Of a stretch of 64,000 nucleotides of DNA, positions 43,897 through 53,490 are shown in pieces. The DNA comes from Caproicibacter fermentans. GTDB lineage: Bacteria; Bacillota; Clostridia; Oscillospirales; Acutalibacteraceae. The position numbers and the translations under genes were made by a program. The stretch is from the NCBI RefSeq assembly GCF_009746625.1, contig NZ_VWXL01000100.1:62001-126000 (forward strand), in the 5' to 3' direction. Below the pieces are notes generated by a model. It was not told where the DNA came from. It searched no databases and saw only the letters and a list, made by a program, of their open reading frames with translations. How positions within the stretch are numbered: the stretch's first letter is position 1; each line of letters starts with the position of its first letter.

Positions 43897-44922
43897 ATGA
43901 TTATTGTACTGAAACCGGACTGCACACAGCAGCAGATCAGCGATTTCTGCGCGTCCCTTCGCGAAGAATACGGCGTTAAGGTGAACACCTGGGTGGGGAC
44001 GCAGAGCACCGTGCTCGGCCTGATCGGCGACACCTCCGCGATCGACATCGACTCCGTCGCGGCGCAGGAGCTTGTGGAAAGCGTCAAGCGCGTACAGGAG
44101 CCTTACAAAAAGGCAAACCGGAAGTTCCACCCGGACGATACGGTCGTAACCCTGCCCGGCGGGCAGAAAATCGGCGGCGGAGGCCTTTCCCTGATCGCGG
44201 GCCCGTGCTCGGTGGAAAGCAGAGAGCAGATCTGCGGCATCGCGCGGCGGGTCAAAACGGCGGGCGCCTCCTTCCTGCGCGGCGGCGCGTTCAAGCCCCG
44301 CACCTCTCCGTATTCGTTTCAGGGACTGAAAGCCGGGGGGCTTGAGCTTCTGAGCGAAGCGAAGAAGGAAACCGGACTTCCCATCGTCACCGAGCTGATG
44401 AGCGAAAAGCACATCGATCTGTTTCTCGAAAGCGGGGTTGACGTGATTCAGGTCGGCGCGCGCAACATGCAGAATTTCGAGCTGCTTAAGGAGCTCGGCA
44501 AAATCCGCAAGCCGATTCTGCTCAAACGCGGCCTGTCGAACACGATCGAAGAGCTTCTGATGAGCGCGGAGTATATCATGGCGGGCGGCAACAATCAGGT
44601 CATCCTCTGCGAGCGCGGAATCCGCACGTTCGAGCCCTACACGCGCAACACGCTCGACATCTCCGCCATTCCGATCTTAAAGCGCTGTTCCCATCTTCCC
44701 GTCGTTGTGGACCCCAGCCACGCCTCCGGGCACTCCTGGCTGGTGGAACCGCTGGCGCTCGCCGCGGTGGCCGCCGGCGCGGACGGCCTGATCATCGAGG
44801 TCCACAACAATCCCGCTAAGGCCCTTTCGGACGGCGCGCAGTCCCTGACGCCCGACCAGTTTGAACAGACCGCCGCCCGGCTGAAAGCGGAGGCGCTGGC
44901 CTTCGGAAGAGCATTGGACTAA
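43897..44922 (+). CDS. aroF: 3-deoxy-7-phosphoheptulonate (DAHP) synthase, AroF/AroG-beta type
   Basis: First step of the shikimate pathway. 341 residues; type I-beta form with an N-terminal ferredoxin-like regulatory domain (about 1-75, MIIVLKPDCTQQQISDFC) and a TIM barrel starting LIAGPCSVESREQI near 98. Barrel motifs: LRGGAFKPRTSPYSFQG near 127, VGARNMQNFELL and VDPSHASGHSW. The N-terminal domain is the usual Phe/Tyr feedback site. AGGAGG lies eight bases before the ATG. First structural gene after the attenuator. Confidence 0.96.
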   Translation: MIIVLKPDCTQQQISDFCASLREEYGVKVNTWVGTQSTVLGLIGDTSAIDIDSVAAQELVESVKRVQEPYKKANRKFHPDDTVVTLPGGQKIGGGGLSLIAGPCSVESREQICGIARRVKTAGASFLRGGAFKPRTSPYSFQGLKAGGLELLSEAKKETGLPIVTELMSEKHIDLFLESGVDVIQVGARNMQNFELLKELGKIRKPILLKRGLSNTIEELLMSAEYIMAGGNNQVILCERGIRTFEPYTRNTLDISAIPILKRCSHLPVVVDPSHASGHSWLVEPLALAAVAAGADGLIIEVHNNPAKALSDGAQSLTPDQFEQTAARLKAEALAFGRALD

Positions 44923-44982
44923 CCGCCGCTTTTCTGCTATAATGTGTGAAATCAAAAAGAAAGCAGAAGGGGGTATCTTCCC

Positions 44983-45822
44983 ATGAATCAAAAGATCGTC
45001 GTCGCGGGGCTCGGGCTGATCGGAGGTTCGCTTGCGAAAGCATTCCGAAAATACAGCGACTGCAGGGTCACCGGCATCGACAGCGACCCCGGCGTGATCG
45101 ACGCCGCGCTCCAATGCGGAGCCATCCGGCGGCAGGCAACTCCGGAGGACCTGAACGCTGCGGATCTTGTGTTCCTCTGCCTTTACCCCCAGGCGGACAT
45201 CGACTTTTTAAAGGAGCACGCCTCCGCCCTTCGCCCGGGCTGCATCGTAACCGACGTGTGCGGGGTCAAATCGTTTTTAAGCCCGCGCCTTTCGGAAATC
45301 GCGGAAAAGCACGGGCTGATTTACATCGGTGGCCACCCGATGGCGGGAAAGGAAAAGGGCGGCTTCGCGAACAGCGACGCCGACCTGTTTTCCGGCGCAA
45401 GCTACCTGCTGGTTCCCTGCGGCGCGCCGCGCGGCGCGGTCGACCTGATGACGGCGGTCGCGGTCGAGCTCGGCTTCGGCGGAACCGTCGTCACCACGCC
45501 GGAAGAGCACGACCGCGAAATCGCCTTTACCAGCCAGCTTCCCCACGCGCTGGCCTGCGCCTATGTCAAAAGCCCGCGGTGCCCGGGGCACGCCGGTTTT
45601 TCGGCGGGAAGCTACCGCGACGTCTCGCGGGTCGCGAGCGTCAACGAATCCATGTGGGCCGAGCTGTTTCTGGACAACCGCGAGGCGTTGACCGAAGAGC
45701 TGGACACGCTGATGGGAAACCTGCGGGAAATTCGCGACGCGGTCGGCTCAAACGACGCCGAAGCCCTGCGTTGCCTCCTGCGGGAGGGCCGCCTGATTAA
45801 GGAAAGGCTGGGAGAAGCATGA
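44983..45822 (+). CDS. tyrA: Prephenate dehydrogenase
   Basis: 279 residues; oxidative decarboxylation of prephenate to 4-hydroxyphenylpyruvate for tyrosine. NAD motif VVAGLGLIGGSLAKAF near 6, catalytic GGHPMAGKEKGGFANS near 110 (His) and LPHALACAYV near 187. No C-terminal ACT domain. AGAAGGGGG upstream; ATGA overlap with aroB. Confidence 0.95.
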   Translation: MNQKIVVAGLGLIGGSLAKAFRKYSDCRVTGIDSDPGVIDAALQCGAIRRQATPEDLNAADLVFLCLYPQADIDFLKEHASALRPGCIVTDVCGVKSFLSPRLSEIAEKHGLIYIGGHPMAGKEKGGFANSDADLFSGASYLLVPCGAPRGAVDLMTAVAVELGFGGTVVTTPEEHDREIAFTSQLPHALACAYVKSPRCPGHAGFSAGSYRDVSRVASVNESMWAELFLDNREALTEELDTLMGNLREIRDAVGSNDAEALRCLLREGRLIKERLGEA

Positions 45823-46874
45823 ACCTGAAGATCAACACCGCAAAGCCCTATCAAATTCTGATTGAACGCGGCTGCCTCCGCCGCGCCGGCGAAGAGGCCG
45901 CCCGCGTGTTTCCCGGCGGCGCGAAAACCGTGATCGTCACGGATTCCAACGTGGGGCCGATCTACGCGCACGCCGTGGCCTCATCCCTGGAAGCCGCCGG
46001 ATTTCAGTCCTCGGTCTTCCCCTTTCCTGCGGGGGAAGAGCACAAGCGGACGACCAACATTCTTGGAATGTACGCCGCTTTTTCAGACCGGGGGCTGACG
46101 CGGAGCGATTTCGTCGTCGCGCTCGGCGGAGGGGTGACGGGCGACATGGCCGGATTCGCCGCCGCAACCTATTTAAGGGGAATCCGCTTTCTGCAGATTC
46201 CAACCTCCCTGCTCGCGCAGATCGACTCTTCCGTCGGCGGAAAAACCGGGGTCGATCTTCCACAGGGAAAGAATCTGGTCGGCGCGTTTCACCAGCCGTC
46301 TTTGGTTCTCATCGATCCGGATACGCTTTCGACCCTGCCGGACGCGTTTTTCGCGGACGGACTGGGCGAGGCGATCAAATACGGCTGTATCCGCGACGGC
46401 GAGCTGTTCGGGAGGATCGCGGCGGGCGGGGTCAAAGACGAGATCGAGCCGATCATATATAGGTGCGTGGACATCAAACGGGAATTCGTCGAACGGGACG
46501 AGCTGGACAACGGCGACCGGATGCTGCTGAATTTCGGCCACACGTTCGGCCACGCGCTGGAAAAGCTGCACGCCTACAAGGACCTGACGCACGGCGAAGC
46601 GGTCGGGATCGGCATGGTGATGATGAGCCGGTGCGGCGAGGCGGCGGGTCTGACGGAACCCGGAACAGCGGAAAAAATCGCCCGCGTCCTTTCGGAATAC
46701 GGCATGCCGGTATCCGACCCGGCGGACCCGGATCTCATCCGGGAAGCCACTCAGGTTGACAAGAAGAGCCGCGGGGACAACATCAATCTGGTTCTTCTCA
46801 GGCACATCGGCGAAAGTTTTCTGCATCCGATTCCTCGTGCGGAGCTCGGACGGTTCATGGAGGCCCTGTCATGA
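45819..46874 (+). CDS. aroB: 3-dehydroquinate synthase
   Basis: 351 residues; cyclises DAHP with NAD+ and Zn2+. Motifs: VALGGGVTGDMAGFAAATYLRG near 97, PTSLLAQIDSSVGGKTGVDL near 127, FADGLGEAIKYG near 180 (Glu ligand), NFGHTFGHALE near 240 (His ligands). Four-base overlap on each side. Confidence 0.97.
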   Translation: MNLKINTAKPYQILIERGCLRRAGEEAARVFPGGAKTVIVTDSNVGPIYAHAVASSLEAAGFQSSVFPFPAGEEHKRTTNILGMYAAFSDRGLTRSDFVVALGGGVTGDMAGFAAATYLRGIRFLQIPTSLLAQIDSSVGGKTGVDLPQGKNLVGAFHQPSLVLIDPDTLSTLPDAFFADGLGEAIKYGCIRDGELFGRIAAGGVKDEIEPIIYRCVDIKREFVERDELDNGDRMLLNFGHTFGHALEKLHAYKDLTHGEAVGIGMVMMSRCGEAAGLTEPGTAEKIARVLSEYGMPVSDPADPDLIREATQVDKKSRGDNINLVLLRHIGESFLHPIPRAELGRFMEALS

Positions 46875-48094
46875 GTCTGGTCCGGTTTGCTCCCGCCGTG
46901 CTCGGCGGCCGGGTTCGGGTTCCCGTTTCCAAAAGCGCGGCGCACCGCGCGATGATTTGCTCGTTTCTCGCGGGCGCGCCGGACCCCCTTCCCTCCGGCG
47001 AAGCGGTCAGCGAAGACCTTGCCGCGACCCGTTCGGCGCTCGCCGCGCTGAATGCGGCGAAACGCAGGGAAGCAGCCCGCGTCGACTGCGGGGAATCCGG
47101 TTCGACTCTGCGATTTTTAATTCCGGTCGCCGCGGCGCTCGGAATCCCGTCCGTCTTTACCGGGCGGGGGCGCCTTCCTGAAAGACCGCTGGGGGTTTAC
47201 CTGAAATGCTTGCCCCCGCAGGGGGTGACCTGCGAAAGCGGCGGCGGCCTGCCGCTGAGAATTTCCGGCAGGCTGAAGCCCGGCGTCTTCTCCCTGCCCG
47301 GGAACGTCAGCTCCCAGTTCATCACGGGGCTGATGCTCGCCCTCCCCCTTCTGGGCGGCGACAGTGAAATTGTTCTGACCTCCCCGCTGGAATCCGCCGG
47401 ATACGCGGAGATGACGGTACAAATTCTGAAAGAGCACGGCGTCGGAATTTTTTCATCCGAAACCGGCTGGAAAGTGCCGGGAAACCAGAAGTACCTCCCC
47501 TGCCGCTGCGAAATCGAGCGCGACTGGTCCCAGGCCGCGTTCTTTCTGGCGGCGGGGGCTCTCGGCGGGCATGTGGAGCTGGATGGCCTGCGGCCCGATT
47601 CCGCGCAGGGCGACCGCGCGGCGGAGGAGCTGTTCCGCCGCTTCGGCGCGCGCCTTGGCTGGAACGGCGGCATTCTGACCGCCGAACCGGGCGAGCTGTG
47701 GGGAATCGAAATCGACGCTTCTCAGATTCCCGATCTGGTGCCGGTTCTCGCCGCAGCCGCCGCGCTCGCGAAAGGGCGCACGGTGATTCGCAACGCGGGG
47801 CGGCTGCGCCTGAAGGAAAGCGACCGGCTCGCCGCGATGGCCGACGGGCTTTCCGCCGTCGGTGCGGCGGTAAAACAAACGGCGGACGGACTTATCATAG
47901 ACGGGTCCCCGCAGCTGCGCGGCGGAGCGGCGGACGGACGGAACGATCACCGCGTCGTGATGGCGATGGCAATCGCCGCGCTTCGGGCGGATGGGGACGT
48001 CACCGTGACGGACGCCGAAAGCATCCGGAAAAGCTACCCGGATTTTTTCCGGGATTACAACGCGTTGGGAGGAAAAGCGAATGATCTGGGGTAA
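46871..48094 (+). CDS. aroA: 5-enolpyruvylshikimate-3-phosphate synthase
   Basis: 407 residues, inside-out beta/alpha barrel. Motifs: VPVSKSAAHRAMI near 17 (PEP/S3P site), DCGESGSTLRFLIPVAAALG near 72, PGNVSSQFITGL near 140, AGRLRLKESDRLAAMADGL near 313, DGRNDHRVVMAMAIAAL near 355. Class is hard to fix by eye. Overlaps aroC by 14 bases. Confidence 0.96.
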   Translation: MSLVRFAPAVLGGRVRVPVSKSAAHRAMICSFLAGAPDPLPSGEAVSEDLAATRSALAALNAAKRREAARVDCGESGSTLRFLIPVAAALGIPSVFTGRGRLPERPLGVYLKCLPPQGVTCESGGGLPLRISGRLKPGVFSLPGNVSSQFITGLMLALPLLGGDSEIVLTSPLESAGYAEMTVQILKEHGVGIFSSETGWKVPGNQKYLPCRCEIERDWSQAAFFLAAGALGGHVELDGLRPDSAQGDRAAEELFRRFGARLGWNGGILTAEPGELWGIEIDASQIPDLVPVLAAAAALAKGRTVIRNAGRLRLKESDRLAAMADGLSAVGAAVKQTADGLIIDGSPQLRGGAADGRNDHRVVMAMAIAALRADGDVTVTDAESIRKSYPDFFRDYNALGGKANDLG

Positions 48095-49148
48095 TCGGAT
48101 CCGGCTGACGGTTTTCGGCGAAAGCCACGGCCCGGCGATCGGCGCCGTGCTGGAGGGGCTGCCCGCGGGTGAGACGGTCGATTTGGAGAAAGTCGCCCTC
48201 CAGATGGCGCGCCGCGCACCGGGGCGGGACTCATCCTCCACGCCGCGGAAAGAGGCGGACGCGCCGAAAATCCTGAGCGGACTGCTGGACGGGCGCACAA
48301 CCGGCGCGCCGCTGTGCGCCGTAATTGAGAATACCAACACGCGCTCCGGCGACTATGAAAACCTGCGGGACGTTCCGCGCCCCGGGCACGCGGATTATAC
48401 GGCGCATTTCCGCTACGGCGGCTTTAACGATGTGCGCGGCGGCGGGCATTTTTCGGGCCGGCTGACCGCGCCGCTGGTATTCGCCGGGGCGGTCTGCCGC
48501 CAAATTCTGCGGCAGCGCGGTATTGCGGTCGGCGCGCATGTCCTTTCGGTTCACGGCGTCTCCGACACGCCGTTCGACCCTACGGATCTTCCCGTTTCTC
48601 TTCTCGATGATCTGGCCTCCCGCTACTTTCCCACCGTTGACCCGCAGGCCGAAGCCGCCATGCGCGGGGAAATCGAGCGCGCGCGGCAAAAGCTGGACAG
48701 CGTCGGCGGCCTGGTCGAATGCGCCGTCTGCGGCCTTCCCGCCGGAGCGGGCGGCCCGCTGACGGACGGGGCGGAATCTTTGTTTTCCTCGATTCTGTTC
48801 GGCATCCCCGCATGCAAGGGCGTGGAATTCGGCGCGGGCTTCTCCGCGGCCGATCTGTTCGGAAGCGAAAACAACGACCCGTTTCTGTTTGACAAAGACG
48901 GAGCAGTCCGAACGGAGACAAATCACGCGGGCGGCATTCTCGGGGGCATCACCACCGGGATGCCGCTGGTCTTCCGCGCCGCGTTTAAGCCGACGCCGTC
49001 CATCGGCACGCCTCAGCGCAGCGTCAATCTGAAAAGCGGCGCCGCCGAAGAACTGGCGGTCAAAGGTCGGCACGATCCCTGCATCGTTCCGCGCGCGGTT
49101 CCCGTGGTGGAAGCCGCCGCCGCGCTGGCCGCCATGAATCTGCTGTAA
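48081..49148 (+). CDS. aroC: Chorismate synthase
   Basis: 355 residues; FMN-dependent, makes chorismate from EPSP. Motifs: IRLTVFGESHGPAIGAVLEG near 6, RPGHADYTAHFRYG near 93, DVRGGGHFSGRLTAPLVFAG near 113, GGILGGITTGMPLVFRAAFKP near 275, GRHDPCIVPRAVPVVEA near 325. It starts inside the end of aroA, a strong translational link. GGAGG lies upstream. Confidence 0.97.
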   Translation: MIWGNRIRLTVFGESHGPAIGAVLEGLPAGETVDLEKVALQMARRAPGRDSSSTPRKEADAPKILSGLLDGRTTGAPLCAVIENTNTRSGDYENLRDVPRPGHADYTAHFRYGGFNDVRGGGHFSGRLTAPLVFAGAVCRQILRQRGIAVGAHVLSVHGVSDTPFDPTDLPVSLLDDLASRYFPTVDPQAEAAMRGEIERARQKLDSVGGLVECAVCGLPAGAGGPLTDGAESLFSSILFGIPACKGVEFGAGFSAADLFGSENNDPFLFDKDGAVRTETNHAGGILGGITTGMPLVFRAAFKPTPSIGTPQRSVNLKSGAAEELAVKGRHDPCIVPRAVPVVEAAAALAAMNLL

Positions 49149-49192
49149 TCATGAATGGAAACCGGCGCGCCGCCGGGAATGGAGCTGTTGAC

Positions 49193-50308
49193 ATGACACT
49201 GGAAGAACTGAGAAAACAGATCGACGAAATCGACGACGGAATTCTGGAGCTGTTCCTGAAACGGATGGCATGCGCAAAGCAGGTCGCGGAAGTCAAGCGG
49301 CAAAAGGGACTTCCGATTTTCAATGAAACGCGGGAACTGAAAATTCTGGACGACGTTTGCCGAAAGGCCGGGGAGTACGGCGGACAGGCCCGCATCCTTT
49401 ATGCCAACCTGATGGCGATGAGCCGGGAAGCCCAGCACAGCGCCCTCGGCAGCGGAACAGAACTGCGGCAAGCGGTGCTGAAGGCCTCCCGCTTTCCGAA
49501 CAAACCGCGCTCGGTCGCCTGTCTTGGCGAAAAGGGCTCCTATTCGCACGAAGCGCTTTCCCGCCTCTACCCGGAAGCGGAACCCGTTTTTTTCCCGGAC
49601 TTTCCCTCAATTTTCGCCGCCGTTGAAAATGGCCGGGCGGATCTCGGCGTCCTGCCGGTCGAAAACTCCTCCGCCGGATCCGTCAACGAGGTCTATGACC
49701 TGATTTTAAAGTACCGGTTTTCCATTGTTTCCGCAATCAGCCTTTCGGTGCGGCACTGTCTCGCATCCCGTGAAACGGAACTTCATGAGATTCAAACGGT
49801 TTATTCCCACCCGCAGGCACTGCGGCAATGCGCCGGATACCTGAAGAAACGGGGGGTTTCCTCCGCGGAATGCTCCAGCACGGCGGGGGCGGCCAAGCTT
49901 GCGGCAGGGAAGCGCAAAACGGCGGCCCTTTGCTCGGAGCACGCGGCGGCGCAATACGGCCTGAACATTCTGGACCGGAACGTTCAGGATTCCGACGGCA
50001 ACCGCACCCGCTTCATCGCGATCGGGCAAAATCTGCTGATTCCGCCGCAGGCGAACAAAATCAGCCTTTGTTTCGCCGTGCCGCACCGCACCGGCACGCT
50101 TTACACCGTTCTGGCCCGTTTCGCGGCCTCCGGACTGAATCTTACAAAGATCGAATCCCGCCCGATTCCCGGACGGAATTTTGAATATGATTTCTATCTG
50201 GATTTTTCCGGTTCCGTCGCGGACCCGAAAACCCTGGACCTGCTCTGCGCGCTTTCGGAGGAGCTTACCCGCTTCTCCTTCCTCGGCAATTACTCTGAAT
50301 TAGAATAA
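49193..50308 (+). CDS. pheA: Chorismate mutase - prephenate dehydratase (P-protein)
   Basis: 371 residues, commits chorismate to phenylalanine. AroQ chorismate mutase at 1-85 (LEELRKQIDEIDDGILELFL, KRMACAKQVAEVK, FNETRELKIL); prephenate dehydratase about 100-285 (VACLGEKGSYSHEALSRLYP, LPVENSSAGSVNEVYDL, DSDGNRTRFIAIG, which includes the catalytic Thr); ACT domain to the end with ESRPIPGRNFEYDFYLDF, the Phe feedback site. ATG 49193 with GGAG eight bases upstream is preferred to 49151. Last gene of the operon. Confidence 0.95.
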   Translation: MTLEELRKQIDEIDDGILELFLKRMACAKQVAEVKRQKGLPIFNETRELKILDDVCRKAGEYGGQARILYANLMAMSREAQHSALGSGTELRQAVLKASRFPNKPRSVACLGEKGSYSHEALSRLYPEAEPVFFPDFPSIFAAVENGRADLGVLPVENSSAGSVNEVYDLILKYRFSIVSAISLSVRHCLASRETELHEIQTVYSHPQALRQCAGYLKKRGVSSAECSSTAGAAKLAAGKRKTAALCSEHAAAQYGLNILDRNVQDSDGNRTRFIAIGQNLLIPPQANKISLCFAVPHRTGTLYTVLARFAASGLNLTKIESRPIPGRNFEYDFYLDFSGSVADPKTLDLLCALSEELTRFSFLGNYSELE

Positions 50309-50340
50309 AGTACAAAATTATCATGCAATTTGGCAGAAAA

Positions 50341-50373
50341 GGTCCCTGTATTTTTTACAGGGGTCTTTTTTTA
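50341..50373 (+). terminator. Terminator of the aro/phe operon
   Basis: CCCTGTA/TACAGGG stem, 5-base loop, then TCTTTTTTT, 33 bases after pheA. The following 220 bases are AT-rich and hold no gene. Confidence 0.88.
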
Positions 50374-50592
50374 TTATTTTCTTCTACAAAATTCTTATCC
50401 GTAATTTGTTATTTTTCCGAATTGAATTATTATTAATATTTTACTAAAATAGAATAACAAAATAAAGCGCATTTGTAAGTAACCACTAATTTATGCGGTA
50501 ATCAAGGAAGCATTTCGTCGTAATTCGGTCTTTATTGCAACGATCCCATCAACAAACATCGCTGAATTTAATTGCAAGGAGTCTGACGCCTT

Positions 50593-52347
50593 ATGAAAAG
50601 CAGATTCAAAAAGCTGCGTCTGAAATCAAAGCTGGTATTGTCCTTCAGCATTCTGATTTCGTGTATTATCCTGATTCAGTCTTTCCTGTCTTATCAAAGT
50701 CTGAACGCGGCGTACAAAACGATTTCCGACTCGACCATGCAGGGGCTCGACACTTTGATCAAAACCGAGGTTCAGAGCATGATCGGGGTGCTGACCGCAA
50801 ATTACAACCGCTACAAATCGGGAAAGATCTCTGAGCAGGAAGCTCTGGAAACCGCCAAAACGCTCGTGCGCAACACGCGCTACAACAACGGCGGCGGATA
50901 TTTCTGGGCCGATATGTCCGACGGCAAATGCGTGGTGCATATGAATGCCGATTATGAGGGACAAATGCGCCTGGGCAATCAGGATGAAAAGGGAAACTAC
51001 TATATTAAGAACCTGATCTCAGCCGGCGACAAGGGCGGCGGCTTTACCGATTTCTGGTTTACCAAACCGGGCAAATCCGGCAATTTTCAAAAACGGGCCT
51101 ACACGCAGAAATTCGAGCCGTACGGCTGGTACATCAGCACCGGGAATTACCAGGAGGACATGACCCCGCTGGTTCAGGCGGAGCTGAACGACTGCAACCG
51201 GAAAAAGACCAACGCAATGCTGCTGCTCCTCATTTCGAGCATCGCGGCGGCGATTCTGAGCATTCTGCTCATCCTCTCCGTCGCCGGCTCCATTACCAAA
51301 CCTCTGAAGCTCATCACCGAGCGTCTCCGCCTGCTGTCGCAGGGCGACCTCCACACGCCCGTTCCCGTGATCGATACGGAAGACGAAACAGGCATTCTCG
51401 CCAAAACCGCGCAGGCGACCATCGACCGGCTCCACGGCTCCATCACCGATATTACAGAGCATCTTTCAAACATGTCCCAGGGCGATTTCAGCATGGATCA
51501 GTCCTATGAATACGTCGAGGATTTCAGGCCGATCGGCGAGGCACTTTCGCGCATCACCGACTCGCTGAGCCAGACGCTTTCGTCCATTCACGATTCCGCT
51601 GAGCAGGTCTCCGGAAATTCGAATCAGGTTTCCGCCGGAGCAAAAGAGCTGGCGCAGGGCGCGACCAACCAGGCCGCCTCCATTCAGGAGCTTTCCGCCA
51701 CCATTGCCGAAATCAGCCGCCAGGTGACGCAAAACGCAAAGAACGCCGAGACCGCGAGCAGAATTTCAAACAAAGCCGGCGAGTCGCTCAAGGCCGGCAA
51801 CGAAAAGACGGAGCAGATGCTGGCCGCCATGAAGGAAATCAGCGAGACCTCCGAAAAAATCGGCCAGGTCGTAAAGACGATCAGCGATATCGCGTTCCAG
51901 ACCAACATCCTCGCATTAAACGCCGCTGTGGAAGCCGCCCGCGCGGGAGAAGCCGGAAAAGGCTTTTCCGTTGTAGCCGACGAGGTTCGGAGTTTGGCGG
52001 CGAAAAGCTCGCAGGCCGTGAAAAACACCACCGACCTGATCGGCAGCACCGTGGCGGCCGTCGGGCGGGGCGTGGAGATTGCCGAAGACACCGCAAAAAC
52101 CATCAACTCCGTGATCGGCGATTCTTCGGAATCCATCCGGCTGATCAACAGCATCGCGAAGGCCTCCGAGCTTCAGGCGCAGGCCGTCACCCAGGTGACG
52201 CAGGGCATCGACCGCATTTCCGGCGTCGTGCAGAACAACTCCGCCGCCGTGGAGGAAAGCGCGGCGACCAGTGAGAAGCTGAACGAGCAGGCCCGGGAGA
52301 TGGAGAATCTGCTGACCCGTTTTCGCCTGAAAGCACAGTACGTCTGA
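50593..52347 (+). CDS. Methyl-accepting chemotaxis protein with single Cache domain
   Basis: 584 residues. Membrane helix about 13-35, an extracellular sCache_2 domain ([20 protein letters not shown] near 103 and [14 protein letters not shown] near 183), second helix about 210-232, HAMP about 235-290, and a signalling domain with hairpin tip [24 protein letters not shown] near 436. It should sense a small organic acid or similar ligand and signal to CheA. No other chemotaxis or flagellar gene lies in the window. AAGGAG is 11 bases before the ATG. Confidence 0.95.
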   Translation: MKSRFKKLRLKSKLVLSFSILISCIILIQSFLSYQSLNAAYKTISDSTMQGLDTLIKTEVQSMIGVLTANYNRYKSGKISEQEALETAKTLVRNTRYNNGGGYFWADMSDGKCVVHMNADYEGQMRLGNQDEKGNYYIKNLISAGDKGGGFTDFWFTKPGKSGNFQKRAYTQKFEPYGWYISTGNYQEDMTPLVQAELNDCNRKKTNAMLLLLISSIAAAILSILLILSVAGSITKPLKLITERLRLLSQGDLHTPVPVIDTEDETGILAKTAQATIDRLHGSITDITEHLSNMSQGDFSMDQSYEYVEDFRPIGEALSRITDSLSQTLSSIHDSAEQVSGNSNQVSAGAKELAQGATNQAASIQELSATIAEISRQVTQNAKNAETASRISNKAGESLKAGNEKTEQMLAAMKEISETSEKIGQVVKTISDIAFQTNILALNAAVEAARAGEAGKGFSVVADEVRSLAAKSSQAVKNTTDLIGSTVAAVGRGVEIAEDTAKTINSVIGDSSESIRLINSIAKASELQAQAVTQVTQGIDRISGVVQNNSAAVEESAATSEKLNEQAREMENLLTRFRLKAQYV

Positions 52348-52360
52348 GCTTCTTCCATAC

Positions 52361-52394
52361 AAAGCGCCCGCCGGGAAATCCGGCGGGCGTTTCC
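52361..52394. terminator. Terminator between the chemoreceptor and prmA
   Basis: 10-bp perfect stem CGCCCGCCGG/CCGGCGGGCG with a 5-base loop and TTTCC on the plus side; lies between convergent genes. Confidence 0.75.
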
Positions 52395-52442
52395 AGTTTA
52401 TTTTGCGCTCCGGCATACCCATCATCCGCCGCGAAAGCTATT

Positions 52443-53369
52443 TTAAATCTCTTCTTTTTGCTTCACGGCAAGCGCCACCCAGCCGCGCTCCTCTTTGCGG
52501 CCAATCACCGTAAAGGAATCCTTAAGTCCATCCAGAACATCCTGCTCCCGCTCGTCGATGATGCCGCTTAAAATCAGCACCGCGCCGGGGGCCATAAAAT
52601 TCCCGATGTTTTTGAGCAGTTCCAGAATCACGTCGGCCACAATGTTTGCCGCGACAACCTCGTACGTTCCCTCCACCTGTTCGGTCAGGCTGCCGCAAAT
52701 GCCGGTGAACCGGTCTTCCACATGGTTGCGTTCCGCATTCTGACCCGCTGTCTTGACCGCGAGCGGGTCGATATCCACCCCGACGGCGCGTTCCGCGCCG
52801 AGCAGCAGACCCGCAACGGAGAGGATTCCGCTGCCGCAGCCGACGTCCAGCATCGCGCATCCGGGCGTGACAAATTCCTCCAGAAGCTCCATGCACAGGC
52901 GCGTGGTCTCGTGCGTGCCGGTTCCGAACGCGATGCCCGGCTCCAGGTCCAGCACCACGCGGCCCTCCGGATTTTCGGTCTGCTCCCAGTCCGGCCGGAT
53001 CAGCAGCTTCTTCCCGACCGGAATCGGGTGAAAATACTGCTTCCAGTTATTCATCCAATCCTCCTGCGCACAGGAGGCCGTTTCAATTTGATGCCGGATT
53101 CCCTCGGACGCGTACCGCTCGCTTAAAAACGCGATCGCCTCGGCGGGGCTGTCTTCCGGCGCGATATAAACATGCACGACCGCTTTCGAGCGGTCTTTTT
53201 TTAACAGCTCCTCGTCGATCAGGTCGATGTGCGCGATCTGCCCGACCTCCTCCCTCAAATGGGAATAGTCCTCCATATAAATTCCGTACGGCACCGTCAT
53301 CTGCGCGATGTCGCCCGCCGCGTCCGCATCGGCCGCGTCCACCGTGATTTTTACTTCCGTCCAGTCCAT
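52443..53369 (-). CDS. prmA: Ribosomal protein L11 methyltransferase
   Basis: 308 residues, SAM-dependent. N-terminal substrate domain about 1-100; methyltransferase motifs IAFGTGTHETTRLCMELLEEF near 152, MLDVGCGSGILSVAG near 177, VAANIVADVILELL near 243. Trimethylates L11. ATG 53369 has GGAGG six bases upstream. Single-gene unit convergent with the chemoreceptor. Confidence 0.95.
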   Translation of the reverse strand: MDWTEVKITVDAADADAAGDIAQMTVPYGIYMEDYSHLREEVGQIAHIDLIDEELLKKDRSKAVVHVYIAPEDSPAEAIAFLSERYASEGIRHQIETASCAQEDWMNNWKQYFHPIPVGKKLLIRPDWEQTENPEGRVVLDLEPGIAFGTGTHETTRLCMELLEEFVTPGCAMLDVGCGSGILSVAGLLLGAERAVGVDIDPLAVKTAGQNAERNHVEDRFTGICGSLTEQVEGTYEVVAANIVADVILELLKNIGNFMAPGAVLILSGIIDEREQDVLDGLKDSFTVIGRKEERGWVALAVKQKEEI

Positions 53370-53490
53370 TCGTTTCCTCCGCGTTTCTGATGATCTCTCT
53401 ACCATTATAACGGAGCCCCCAAAAAAAATACAGACTTATTTTGCCCAATACGCGAATACATTTGAGTAAAAGATAAAAAGGTGGACTCAG